Positions 1 to 7,412 of a stretch of 34,664 nt of DNA are shown here, piece after piece. Position numbers and translations under genes: made by a program. The notes below the pieces were generated by a model. It made no database searches and was not told where the DNA came from. It saw only the letters and a program-made list of their open reading frames with translations. This DNA comes from Paludibacteraceae bacterium (GTDB taxonomy: Bacteria; Bacteroidota; Bacteroidia; Bacteroidales; Paludibacteraceae): contig JAKSNX010000009.1 of the NCBI GenBank assembly GCA_024405815.1, positions 1 to 34,664 of the forward strand, given 5' to 3'. Numbering within the stretch: the first letter of the stretch is position 1; every line of letters starts with the position of its first letter.

Positions 1-55
1 AAGAGCACTCAGACTTTGAGGCTTTTAAGAGTGAGCAACTAGAAAAGGACACACT
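1..55. repeat. Terminal direct repeat, left copy (circular contig end)
   Basis: The first 55 bases are identical to 34610-34664. The overlap lies inside the scaffold coding sequence, and joining the ends restores an uninterrupted reading frame. This fits a circular (or circularly permuted, headful-packaged) genome whose assembler left a k-mer-sized overlap. A true 55-bp physical terminal repeat is less likely, because it falls inside a gene and has the exact length of a common assembly k-mer. Confidence 0.9.
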
Positions 56-323
56 AGCATCTAAGACAGAGGCTTATAAAAAGCTATTAAAGGATAATGG
101 TGTTAGTGACAAAGTGCTAGATAAGGTCTTAAAGATGACAGACCTAAAAGCGCTAGAGCTTGTAGATGGCACATTTAAGGATGCTGACAAGCTTACAGCC
201 CAAATAAAAGAGGAATGGGCTGATTTTATCACAAACGTAGACACAAAGGGAGCAGACACTAAGACTCCTCCTGATGGTAACGGATCAGGAGAGGGAGCTA
301 AGGCTATCCCAGCAATTTTTTAA
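1..323 (+). CDS. Capsid scaffold protein, C-terminal part (gene continues from 34384 across the contig join)
   Basis: This is the 3' part of the gene that begins with ATG at 34384. Joined at the 55-base overlap it encodes 182 residues and ends with TAA at 321-323. The protein is charged, largely helical and coiled-coil-like, ending in a Gly/Pro-rich tail (PPDGNGSGEG). This is typical of the GP20-type phage minor structural/scaffold family that directs procapsid assembly. It sits 15 bases upstream of the major capsid gene, as scaffolds usually do. An internal ATG at 114 is not the true start, because the frame is open across the join. Family assignment is by recalled resemblance. Confidence 0.85.
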   Translation, partial: EHSDFEAFKSEQLEKDTLASKTEAYKKLLKDNGVSDKVLDKVLKMTDLKALELVDGTFKDADKLTAQIKEEWADFITNVDTKGADTKTPPDGNGSGEGAKAIPAIF

Positions 324-338
324 AAGGAGATTAGAAAA

Positions 339-1172
339 ATGGCACGTATTCAGTCATTAGACGTATTATTGTCACCATCAGGCAAGGACTATCTTGCTGA
401 GGTATATGGAAACGTTATTGAAAACGTTATGAAACAGGGCATCAGCTCTAAGATTAAGAACACAGCTTTATCAGGTAACCCTACAGCTGGTACAGTAGAG
501 GCTAAGAGATTTGAGAACAGAAACTCTAAGGCTTATGGTACAGCTAGAGGCGCTGGAGCTGGTGAAAAGGTAACAGCTAAGCCTGTTACTGTAGCTATCA
601 ATGTAGATAAGGAGCTTATCACAGAGGTTGAAAATAAGGATGTTAGCCTTTATGGTGTAGACAACTTTATCGAGAAACAGGCTCAGATGGATCAGAAATC
701 TATGATCAGAGAGCTTGAGAGAGCTTTTTGGGCACAGGCTACAGATAGCTCAGATGGTGGTACAAACATTAGTTTACAGGGTACAACAGCAGAGGAAAAG
801 GCTGAGGAGCTTATACAGGCTGTTGAGACTGTAAAAAATGACTTTGTTGATGGTGTAGACAGAGACTCTATCTCACTTGTACTTACTCCAGCTATGTATG
901 GTCAGCTTAGAACATACATTGACAAGGTGTCAGATGGTGGAGCAAAGGCTGAGGAGATCGCTCTTTTCCATGGTGTAAAGGTTTACAGCTCAGTATACCT
1001 CCCATCAGGAGTAACAGCTGGTATTGCCATTGCTGATGGCTCTATCGCACAGCCTGTTATGGCTAACGTATATAACCCTGAAAGAGTACAGCTTAGCAAT
1101 GCTATTGCTACAGGACTTTTCTACTCTTATGGTACAAAGTGCGTAAGCCCTGATCTTATCATGTACGCATAA
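339..1172 (+). CDS. Major capsid protein
   Basis: A 277-residue protein directly after the scaffold gene, with a strong ribosome site (AAAGGAG) before ATG 339. The N-terminal helix, the early segment rich in Gly/Ala and lysine (GTARGAGAGEK), the long central helices (residues about 100-170) and the beta-rich C-terminus fit an HK97-fold major capsid protein of about 30 kDa. Its place between scaffold and connector genes and its carefully biased codons (GAG, GCT, AAG preferred) fit a highly expressed shell protein. No N-terminal protease is fused or encoded next to it, which fits use of a separate scaffold. Family is inferred from context and general sequence resemblance. Confidence 0.9.
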   Translation: MARIQSLDVLLSPSGKDYLAEVYGNVIENVMKQGISSKIKNTALSGNPTAGTVEAKRFENRNSKAYGTARGAGAGEKVTAKPVTVAINVDKELITEVENKDVSLYGVDNFIEKQAQMDQKSMIRELERAFWAQATDSSDGGTNISLQGTTAEEKAEELIQAVETVKNDFVDGVDRDSISLVLTPAMYGQLRTYIDKVSDGGAKAEEIALFHGVKVYSSVYLPSGVTAGIAIADGSIAQPVMANVYNPERVQLSNAIATGLFYSYGTKCVSPDLIMYA

Positions 1173-1336
1173 TGCCTATGACATTTGAGGTAAAGGCTAC
1201 AGGAGCTAAGTATATTACTAACAATGAAAGCCTTATAGCTATGTATGAGGCTGATGATAGATTTACAAAAGCTAAGGCTGTGGATGTGGTAGAGAGCCCA
1301 CAGCCTAAACCTGTAAAAAGATCTACTAAGAAATAA
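1172..1336 (+). CDS. Small Lys-rich protein following the capsid gene
   Basis: A 54-residue ORF whose ATG overlaps the last base of the capsid stop (TAATG), implying translational coupling. It starts MPMTFEVKAT and ends in a Pro/Lys-rich tail (PQPKPVKRSTKK). Small proteins of this kind, often with basic tails, commonly lie between the major capsid and first connector gene in Bacillota siphophages; the role is not established. Candidates are a head completion or decoration factor. The function is inference; the gene call rests on coupling, codon use like its neighbours and tight packing. Confidence 0.7.
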   Translation: MPMTFEVKATGAKYITNNESLIAMYEADDRFTKAKAVDVVESPQPKPVKRSTKK

Positions 1337-1357
1337 CTAGGCAAATAGGGAGGCGCT

Positions 1358-1762
1358 ATGCTATTTGAGATTATGATGCACATAAATAATTTTTTTCCTA
1401 CGGATAAGCGTGAGGATGCCCTGTATACTATCGAGAATGGCACACTAGCCCTCCCTTTTGTTTTAGAGGGACAGTACTTTCTCATAGAGGGTAGCGTGTT
1501 TAATGATGGTATATATCAGTATCCAGCTACAGACTTAGTAAATGAGTCATTTGAGGGCACTATAACAGCTCTTGCTATACCTAAAGCATTTTTACAGCTT
1601 GTAGAGGATATAGAGGCTTATGAGAGCACAGCTAGCGTAGGAGAATACACAAGCGAGAGCTTTGGAGGTTACTCTTATCAGCGTGCTGTAGGAGCTAATG
1701 GCTGTCAAGCAAGTTGGAAAGACTTATACAGGTCAAAGCTCAATACATGGAGGAAAGTATGA
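1358..1762 (+). CDS. Head-tail connector (gp6/gp15-like adaptor)
   Basis: A 134-residue protein with a GGGAGG ribosome site before ATG 1358. The pattern INNFFP near the N-terminus, then LPFVLEGQYFLIEGSVFNDGIY, then FEGTITALAIPKAFL, is what I recall of head-tail connector/adaptor proteins in this phage group. It would sit on the portal ring and extend the DNA channel. The stop overlaps the next start (ATGA at 1759-1762), so it is coupled to the following head-completion gene. A start a few codons downstream at MMHINN is possible but lacks as good a ribosome site. Confidence 0.75.
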   Translation: MLFEIMMHINNFFPTDKREDALYTIENGTLALPFVLEGQYFLIEGSVFNDGIYQYPATDLVNESFEGTITALAIPKAFLQLVEDIEAYESTASVGEYTSESFGGYSYQRAVGANGCQASWKDLYRSKLNTWRKV

Positions 1763-2118
1763 GCCTAATTGATAACATGATGGAGTCATGTGTGATTATG
1801 AATAAGGCTAAAGTACCTGATGGACAGGGTGGATATACTACGCAATGGACAGAGGGTGCTGAGATAATGGTAGCTATTACTTTTGATACGTCTATTAGAG
1901 CATCTTTACAAGGTCTTAGAGCTGAGAGTGAGACAGCAAATGTTACATACACTCTTACTACAACACGAGACAACGCTCTAGAGTTTCATGACGTTATAAA
2001 GAGGCTATCTGATAATGCTACATTTAGAGTCACATCAGATGGAAAGGATAATAAAAGCCCTAAGGTGTCAACACTCAATATGAGTCAAGTATCAGCTGAA
2101 AGGTGGGAGCTTACATGA
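1759..2118 (+). CDS. Head-closure / stopper protein
   Basis: A 119-residue protein. The frame is open further upstream (ATG at 1714), but ATG 1759 follows a perfect GGAGGAAAGT ribosome site and overlaps the previous stop, so I take it as the start. Size, beta-rich composition (VTYTLTTTRDNALEFHDVIKR) and position as second gene after the connector fit the SPP1 gp16/HK97 gp7 head-tail joining class, which seals the filled capsid. The stop overlaps the next gene (ATGA at 2115). Assignment rests mainly on synteny. Confidence 0.65.
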   Translation: MSLIDNMMESCVIMNKAKVPDGQGGYTTQWTEGAEIMVAITFDTSIRASLQGLRAESETANVTYTLTTTRDNALEFHDVIKRLSDNATFRVTSDGKDNKSPKVSTLNMSQVSAERWELT

Positions 2119-2480
2119 CAAAAACTGAGGCATTATATAACTATTTTAATAGCTTTAATATCCCAGCTTATCCTACAAGCTCTGTGCCTGAGCAAGCAAA
2201 GTTTCCTTACATGACTTATGAGGTGGCGCTGGGAGAGTGGCAAGATACTACAGCTATAGCTGTCAACGTGTATTACTACACAGATAGTGAGGCTGTGATA
2301 AATAACAAGGTTGAGGAAATAAGCGCAAGCATTGGCTTAGGAGGCACACAGATAGCCTGTGATAGTGGCTCTATTTGGATAACAAAGGGTAGTCCTTATG
2401 TAAATGCTATTAGATATGATGACGAGCCTACTATAAAGCGTAGACAGCTCAACCTTAATTTAACATTTTTCACACTATAA
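2115..2480 (+). CDS. Tail terminator / tail completion protein
   Basis: A 121-residue protein starting MTKTEALYNYFNSF with FPYMTYE further on, a pattern I recall from tail-terminator-like minor proteins of Clostridia phages. ATG 2115 overlaps the preceding stop and has GGTGGGAG upstream; an in-frame GTG at 2103 is a less likely start. It lies directly before the major tail protein, where the terminator that caps the tail tube and binds the head stopper is normally encoded. The HK97 gp10-type gene that often sits between stopper and terminator is missing here and found instead at 33755-34180. Confidence 0.65.
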   Translation: MTKTEALYNYFNSFNIPAYPTSSVPEQAKFPYMTYEVALGEWQDTTAIAVNVYYYTDSEAVINNKVEEISASIGLGGTQIACDSGSIWITKGSPYVNAIRYDDEPTIKRRQLNLNLTFFTL

Positions 2481-2495
2481 AGGAGATTTAAGGTA

Positions 2496-3068
2496 ATGAA
2501 ATATACACAGATACCTAGTACAGCTTTTAAAAATATTCAGATCAACGCTGGTATTTTAGTTGAGACTTTTGATCCTGATACACAGCAGATAGGTAACCTA
2601 GTAGGTGCTACAAGTGGTGGTGTAAACTTTACAGCCACACCTACTTATACAGATTTTGGTGAGGATATAGATAACTGTCCTAAGAATATGAAAGAGCTTA
2701 AAAAGCTTGAAAGCTGGGAGGCTAAAATGTCAGGTACTTTTGTATCATGCACACCAGCGCTGGCTGAGATGCTTGTAGGTGCTGGAGCTGTAGACTCATC
2801 AGATGCTACACACATCATCCCTAGTAATGATGTAGATACAAAAGATTTTAATGACATTTGGTGGGTAGGTGACTACTCAGACGTAAATAGTGGTACTGAT
2901 GCTGGATACTGTGCTATCCATCTTATGAACGCACTCTCAACAGGAGGCTTTGCTATTCAGTCTACAGATAAGGCTAAAGGTACTTTTGCTTTTGAATTTA
3001 CAGGACATTACTCTATGAGTGATCAGGACAAAGTACCATTTGAAATTTACATCAAGACAGGTGTTTAG
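2496..3068 (+). CDS. Major tail tube protein
   Basis: A 190-residue protein with AAAGGAG before ATG 2496. It is beta-rich, with GGVNFTATPTYTDFGEDIDNCP and a late GTFAFEFTGHYSM...VPFEIYIKTGV strand pattern typical of siphophage tail tube proteins. It is followed by tail chaperone genes with a frameshift site and then the tape measure, which fixes its identity by synteny. It would polymerise into hexameric rings around the tape measure. Confidence 0.88.
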   Translation: MKYTQIPSTAFKNIQINAGILVETFDPDTQQIGNLVGATSGGVNFTATPTYTDFGEDIDNCPKNMKELKKLESWEAKMSGTFVSCTPALAEMLVGAGAVDSSDATHIIPSNDVDTKDFNDIWWVGDYSDVNSGTDAGYCAIHLMNALSTGGFAIQSTDKAKGTFAFEFTGHYSMSDQDKVPFEIYIKTGV

Positions 3069-3093
3069 TACAAAGGCAGAAAGGACATATTTT

Positions 3094-3450
3094 ATGAAAA
3101 TTAGTGACTATAATAATGAGGATGCTCTTGACTTGCTAGTGGATCTTATTGATCCTGTTAGCAATTTGTTTACAGACAGCGAGTTTACTAATGCTGTAAA
3201 AACTATGACAAAAATAGAGGCTGTAAAAATTGCTATTAAAAACCACAAAAAGGACATTATAGAGATACTAGCTAGATTAGATGGCACTCCTGTTAACAAG
3301 TATAAATGTAATGTAATAACTATAGCTAGAGACTTATTAGAGATACTTAATGATGAGGCTCTACTAGATTTTTTTACCTCTCAGGGGCTGATGGAGGAAA
3401 AGAGTGCCTCATCAGAGCCTATGGTGATTATAGAGGGACAAAAAAAGTAA
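3094..3450 (+). CDS. Tail assembly chaperone, short form (gpG-like)
   Basis: A 118-residue protein starting MKISDYNNEDALDLL at ATG 3094; the frame runs 25 codons further upstream, but that part overlaps the tail tube gene and lacks a ribosome site. It is acidic and helical, as expected of the lambda gpG class, which coats the tape measure during tail assembly. The zero-frame stop (TAA 3448-3450) follows a classic A AAA AAG slippery heptamer at once, so some ribosomes should slip -1 into the T-like extension at 3447-3665. Assigned by position before the tape measure plus the slippery site. Confidence 0.85.
   Translation: MKISDYNNEDALDLLVDLIDPVSNLFTDSEFTNAVKTMTKIEAVKIAIKNHKKDIIEILARLDGTPVNKYKCNVITIARDLLEILNDEALLDFFTSQGLMEEKSASSEPMVIIEGQKK
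3432..3450 (+). promoter_or_regulatory. Programmed -1 ribosomal frameshift site in tail chaperone gene
   Basis: The heptamer A AAA AAG (3441-3447), read in the zero frame as AAA AAG, is followed directly by the stop TAA. A Shine-Dalgarno-like GAGGGA lies a few bases upstream (3433-3438), the same arrangement that stimulates -1 shifting in E. coli dnaX. Slippage back one base gives GTA AAT TAT and reads straight into the open -1 frame through 3665. G/GT frameshifting is well established for siphophage tail chaperones; usage here is inferred. Confidence 0.85.
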
Positions 3451-3665
3451 ATTATTTTTTGAAATATGCCAAAGCTAAGCATGATGAATGGAGTAGACAA
3501 TATCTATATAACATTTATATGTCAGAGACACTAAGACTTAGTGTAGAGGGTAAGATGCTTAATGCTAGATATGTGGACTTATTGCAACATAAGCCTATTG
3601 ATACTAGGACAGGTGATGAGATAGCTTTGGATATAATCGAAAGATTAGATATAAAGGTAAATTAA
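3447..3665 (+). CDS. Tail assembly chaperone -1 frame extension (gpT-like part of gpGT)
   Basis: This 72-residue open stretch is in the -1 frame relative to the short chaperone and is entered by slippage at 3441-3447. The fusion (3094-3447 plus 3447-3665) would be 190 residues. The only in-frame initiator is TTG 3459, which has no ribosome site, so independent translation is unlikely. The sequence (KAKHDEWSRQYLYNIYMSE) is basic and amphipathic, like T domains that recruit tail tube subunits. It ends three bases before the tape measure start. Confidence 0.8.
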   Translation, partial: VNYFLKYAKAKHDEWSRQYLYNIYMSETLRLSVEGKMLNARYVDLLQHKPIDTRTGDEIALDIIERLDIKVN

Positions 3666-3667
3666 AA

Positions 3668-5683
3668 ATGGATGTTTTTGACTTATTTGCAAAAATAAAC
3701 TTAGATACATCAGAATACGAAAATGGACTTAGCAAGGCAAAAGATGGAATGTCTAAAATAGGTGGAGCTTTAGCTAAGGGCGCTGGTACTGTAGCAAAAG
3801 TAACAGCAAAGACCGTAGGAGCTGTAGCAAAGGTAACAGCTGGAGCTATTACTACAGGTGCAAGCGCTGTAGGTGCTATCACTAAGCAAGCTGTAGAGAG
3901 TTATGCAAATTATGAACAGCTTGTAGGTGGTATGGAGACTTTGTTTGATAGCAACGCAAAAAAGGTTATTGACAATGCAAGCAAAGCCTATAAGACAGCT
4001 GGTATATCAGCTAATGAGTATATGGAGACTGTTACAAGCTTTTCAGGCTCATTATTACAGTCATTAGATGGAGACACAGCAAAAGCCACAGAGAAAGCTG
4101 ATAAAGCTATTATAGCCATGTCAGATAATGCTAATAAAATGGGTACATCAATGGAGAGTATCCAAAATGCCTATAGAGGTTTTGCTAAGCAAAATTTTAC
4201 AATGCTTGATAACCTCTCCCTAGGTTATGGTGGTACTAAGTCAGAGATGGAGAGACTTTTAAAGGATGCTCAAGCTATCTCAGGTATTAAGTACAACATA
4301 GAGTCATACGCTGACATTATTGATGCTATTAGCGTTATACAGGATAAGATGGGCATAACAGGTACAACAGCTAAAGAGGCTGGTACTACCATTAGTGGAT
4401 CTATAAACTCCATGAAATCAGCATGGTCAGATTTACTTACAGCTTTTGTAGATCCTAAGGCTGACTTAGGCAAAAGTATTGATAAGCTCATGGAGAGTGT
4501 TTTTGGTGATGGCACAGATACTAACATAGGTGTAATTGGTAATGTATTGCCAGCTATAGAGCAAGCTATCACAGGTATAGGTGCTGGTATTGAAAAAGCA
4601 TTGCCTAAAATTATGGAAAGACTACCAAAAGCATTAGGCGAGATATTACCTAAGCTTATAGACAGCGCAAAAAATATACTAAAGTCAATTACAACAGCTA
4701 TAAAGGACAACTCAAAAGACGTAGCTGAGTTAGTTATGGTTATTATTCAAGCAATAATAGAGCTTACTCCTGATATATTAGATGCTTTAATATCTGTAGC
4801 TGTGTCATTAGTAGATGCTTTATTTAGCGCTATTATGCCAATAGCTGAGCCCTTTTTGAGTGAAATAATAGGCAATGTAGGAGAATTTATAGAAAGCTTA
4901 AAAAATAAGCTCTCTGAGGGCTGGGATAATATAAAAAATGGTGTAGCTGATTTTATAGAAAGCACTAAAGAATTTTTTGATATGTTACCTGAGCATATTG
5001 CTTATGCTTTAGCTTATGCTTTAGCTACTATAGTCAAGTGGTGCATAGATGCTTATTTAACAATGAGCGAGAAAATACCTGAGATCATTGAAAATGTAAA
5101 AACGTGGTTTAGTGAGTTGCCTGATAAATTACGTGAGGTATTTACAAATGCTATAGAGGCTTTAATAGAGTGGTTTAATAACATGAGAGAAAGTGTAGCA
5201 ACAGCTATACCTGAGATCATTGAAAATATAAAAACATTTTTTGCTAATTTGCCTGATGAGTTAAAAGAAATAGGTAAAAATGCTATAAGTGGCTTTGTAA
5301 ATGGTATCAAGGAAAAGTGGCAAGCTAGAAAAGAAGAGGTAAAGGGTGTATTCAATTCTTTTGTAGGTGGTGCTAAAGATGCTCTAGGTATTCACTCCCC
5401 ATCCAAAGTATTTGCTCAAATAGGTGAGTATTGTACTGAGGGCTTTGAGGAGGGTATAAAAGGCATAGCAGATACAAGTGATATAGCAAATAATATTACA
5501 GCTGGCTTAGGAGCAATAGATACAGCTGTAAGCTCAAATGTAACCAAAGTAGGATCTGAGGATACAAGTACAGGAGTAATGGTAAATGTTACTTTGGCTG
5601 GTGATGCTGATGGCTTATTTAAGGTAATAAAACAAGAGAGTAACAAATACTACAGAGCCACAGGACGTAGCGCTTTTGCATAG
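3668..5683 (+). CDS. Tape measure protein
   Basis: A 671-residue protein with Gly/Ala-rich helical N-terminus (GGALAKGAGTVAKVTAKT), a conserved middle part with YEQLVGGMETLFDSNAKKV and TISGSINSMKSAWSDLLTAF as in Clostridia tape measures, hydrophobic segments (about residues 345-400), and helical repeats near the C-terminus. It ends with a LGIHSPSKVF motif common at tape-measure C-termini. At about 1.5 angstroms per residue the tail would be roughly 100 nm. It controls tail length and is ejected with DNA. Residues about 470-557 hold a 44-residue tandem repeat (see repeat entry). No peptidoglycan hydrolase domain is apparent. Confidence 0.93.
   Translation: MDVFDLFAKINLDTSEYENGLSKAKDGMSKIGGALAKGAGTVAKVTAKTVGAVAKVTAGAITTGASAVGAITKQAVESYANYEQLVGGMETLFDSNAKKVIDNASKAYKTAGISANEYMETVTSFSGSLLQSLDGDTAKATEKADKAIIAMSDNANKMGTSMESIQNAYRGFAKQNFTMLDNLSLGYGGTKSEMERLLKDAQAISGIKYNIESYADIIDAISVIQDKMGITGTTAKEAGTTISGSINSMKSAWSDLLTAFVDPKADLGKSIDKLMESVFGDGTDTNIGVIGNVLPAIEQAITGIGAGIEKALPKIMERLPKALGEILPKLIDSAKNILKSITTAIKDNSKDVAELVMVIIQAIIELTPDILDALISVAVSLVDALFSAIMPIAEPFLSEIIGNVGEFIESLKNKLSEGWDNIKNGVADFIESTKEFFDMLPEHIAYALAYALATIVKWCIDAYLTMSEKIPEIIENVKTWFSELPDKLREVFTNAIEALIEWFNNMRESVATAIPEIIENIKTFFANLPDELKEIGKNAISGFVNGIKEKWQARKEEVKGVFNSFVGGAKDALGIHSPSKVFAQIGEYCTEGFEEGIKGIADTSDIANNITAGLGAIDTAVSSNVTKVGSEDTSTGVMVNVTLAGDADGLFKVIKQESNKYYRATGRSAFA
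5075..5338 (+). repeat. 132-bp tandem repeat within the tape measure gene
   Basis: Two diverged copies start at 5075 and 5207. Both begin with ATACCTGAGATCATTGAAAA and encode IPEIIEN(V/I)KT(W/F)F..LPD.L.E followed by helical sequence, 44 residues per unit. A third, more degraded relative may precede them (around 4890-4990). Because tape measure length sets tail length, unit gain or loss would change tail length in steps of about 6-7 nm. Confidence 0.8.
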
Positions 5684-5693
5684 GAGAGGATAG

Positions 5694-6062
5694 ATGCTTT
5701 TAGAGATAAATGGTGTTGACTATACAAATAATGTACAAGAGTCCACTTATAAGGTAGATACAGAGGATGTATGTAATGAGTGGGAGGATGGCTTTTATAG
5801 AAAGCATAATGACAAGTACAGGGAGCGCATAAAAGGTAGCTTTGATGTGGTATTTGTTACTGATGCACAGTACAACGCTTTTATAAATGACGTAAAGAAA
5901 GCCAGCAACAAAAACCTATTAACAGCTACATTTTACGTAGGAGGCTTAACCAATGCTACACAGTCAGCACAAGTGTATTATAGGCTGTCTCTTTCAACAC
6001 GTAGAGTTATAAATAGTAGCTACACATTGACTAAGCTTACTTTTGATTTTGAGGAGGCTTAA
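5694..6062 (+). CDS. Distal tail (Dit-like) or small tail tip protein
   Basis: A 122-residue beta-rich protein directly after the tape measure, with GGAGAGG before ATG 5694. It starts MLLEINGVDYTNNVQESTYKV and contains GSFDVVFVTDAQYNAF. Its position suggests a tail-tip adaptor; it is much shorter than a full SPP1-type Dit, so it may be a reduced Dit or a separate tail-completion protein. It abuts the tail hub gene (stop 6060-6062, next ATG 6063). Function inferred from synteny. Confidence 0.6.
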   Translation: MLLEINGVDYTNNVQESTYKVDTEDVCNEWEDGFYRKHNDKYRERIKGSFDVVFVTDAQYNAFINDVKKASNKNLLTATFYVGGLTNATQSAQVYYRLSLSTRRVINSSYTLTKLTFDFEEA

Positions 6063-7412
6063 ATGCAAATATCAGATGCTTTAAAAGCCAAATTTTTAGA
6101 GAATGATGGACAAAAGCTAATCACTATATATTTTCCAACATTAAACGGACTCACATTAGATAACAGCCACATATACTCAGATAGCATATCTTTAAAAGAG
6201 AGCATTTTAGAGGGTAGCTCTATTGAGTTTGTAGGCTGTATATCATCCACTTTTTACTGTGAGTTGCATGGAGTCAATAGAGAGCTCAAGGGTGAGCGCA
6301 TAGAGGTATATGTAACTGTAGAGGGCTTTGAGGATGAGCGTATCCCATTATTTAAGGGATATGTAGACAGCGTAAAGACAAGGCTTACAGATCAGTATAA
6401 AGCTATTACTTGCTATGACTATTTGTACTACAAGGCTAGTGATAGGGATGTGTCACATTGGTATAACGAGCTGTCATTCCCATTGACTATGAGACAGTTT
6501 AGGGACAGCTTGTGTAGCTGGATAGACTTAGGACAAGAGCCAATAGACTTGCCTAATGATAATGTAGTCATCTCAAGACAGTACACGTCTAATGCTATCA
6601 ATGCCTTAGACCTGATTAAAAATATATGTCAATTAAATGGTGTATTTGGAATAGTTAACAGGGATGGCAAGCTTGAGTATAAGAGCTTATCTGTAGACAC
6701 ACAGGGTACATATCCATCTAGCTATACATATCCATCCCTCATCTTATTTCCATCAAGGACAACAACAGCTACTACTGAGGCTGTAAATGATAGCTCTACA
6801 ATGGTCTCATATTATGAGGACATGATGTATGAGGACTTTGATGTATACGCTATAGATAAAGTAATTATACGAGATAGCGAGGATGCCGACAGCGTATCTT
6901 ATGGCACAGGTAAAAATAGCTATATAGTACAAGGCAACGTGTTTATATATGGGCTGGATGATGCTGATAGACAGCAGATAGCTGAGAATATATATAACAA
7001 TGTGCAAGGCTTTAGCTATAAGCCTTTTGATGCTGTAAGTGTGGGCTTGCCTTTTGTACAGGTAGGAGACTTAGTACAGTACAACATAGCTGATTATAGT
7101 GGAAAGAGCCCTAGCTACGTGCAAAAGAGCTTTTATGTTATGCAAAGACAGCTCAAGGGCATACAAGCGCTAAAAGATAACTACAGCGCTGAGGGTGAGC
7201 AATATCAGAAAATATTTTTATCAGACTTGCACACTAAGCTTAACAGCATAGAAAAAAAGCTAGCTGTTACACCTACAAGAGCAGAGGTAGAAAAGATGAT
7301 AAATGACATGGAGACACCTACAGGCTTTACTGTAGCGAGTGTGGATCATTTACCATCAGTCAGAGATCCTAATGTTATTTATTTAGTTAGAGGGGATATA
7401 ACCATTGCCTAG
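6063..7412 (+). CDS. Tail hub / tail-associated (Tal-like) protein
   Basis: A 449-residue protein with GAGGAGG before ATG 6063. Residues 1-110 (ISLKESILEGSSIEFVGCISS, then ELKGERIEVYV and the FKGYVDSV strand) and the following MRQFRDSLCSWIDL part resemble the gp27-like hub domain of tail tip proteins. After about residue 390 comes a short coiled coil (LHTKLNSIEKKLAVTPTRAEV) and a terminal VDHLPSVRDPNVIYLV segment, a type often used to attach downstream fibres. It should form the trimeric hub at the tail tip. No peptidase domain is evident. Overlaps the next gene by 8 bases. Confidence 0.75.
   Translation: MQISDALKAKFLENDGQKLITIYFPTLNGLTLDNSHIYSDSISLKESILEGSSIEFVGCISSTFYCELHGVNRELKGERIEVYVTVEGFEDERIPLFKGYVDSVKTRLTDQYKAITCYDYLYYKASDRDVSHWYNELSFPLTMRQFRDSLCSWIDLGQEPIDLPNDNVVISRQYTSNAINALDLIKNICQLNGVFGIVNRDGKLEYKSLSVDTQGTYPSSYTYPSLILFPSRTTTATTEAVNDSSTMVSYYEDMMYEDFDVYAIDKVIIRDSEDADSVSYGTGKNSYIVQGNVFIYGLDDADRQQIAENIYNNVQGFSYKPFDAVSVGLPFVQVGDLVQYNIADYSGKSPSYVQKSFYVMQRQLKGIQALKDNYSAEGEQYQKIFLSDLHTKLNSIEKKLAVTPTRAEVEKMINDMETPTGFTVASVDHLPSVRDPNVIYLVRGDITIA

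Noticed and set aside
1159..1485. A 108-codon minus-strand frame across the capsid/connector junction
   Set aside because: Covers two well-supported plus-strand genes, with no start signals or protein features.
3459..3665. Independent gene starting at TTG 3459
   Set aside because: No ribosome site and TTG only; better explained as the -1 frameshift extension of the tail chaperone.
4270..4710. A 146-codon minus-strand open frame inside the tape measure gene
   Set aside because: A mirror of the strongly biased tape measure codons, without ribosome site or domain features.
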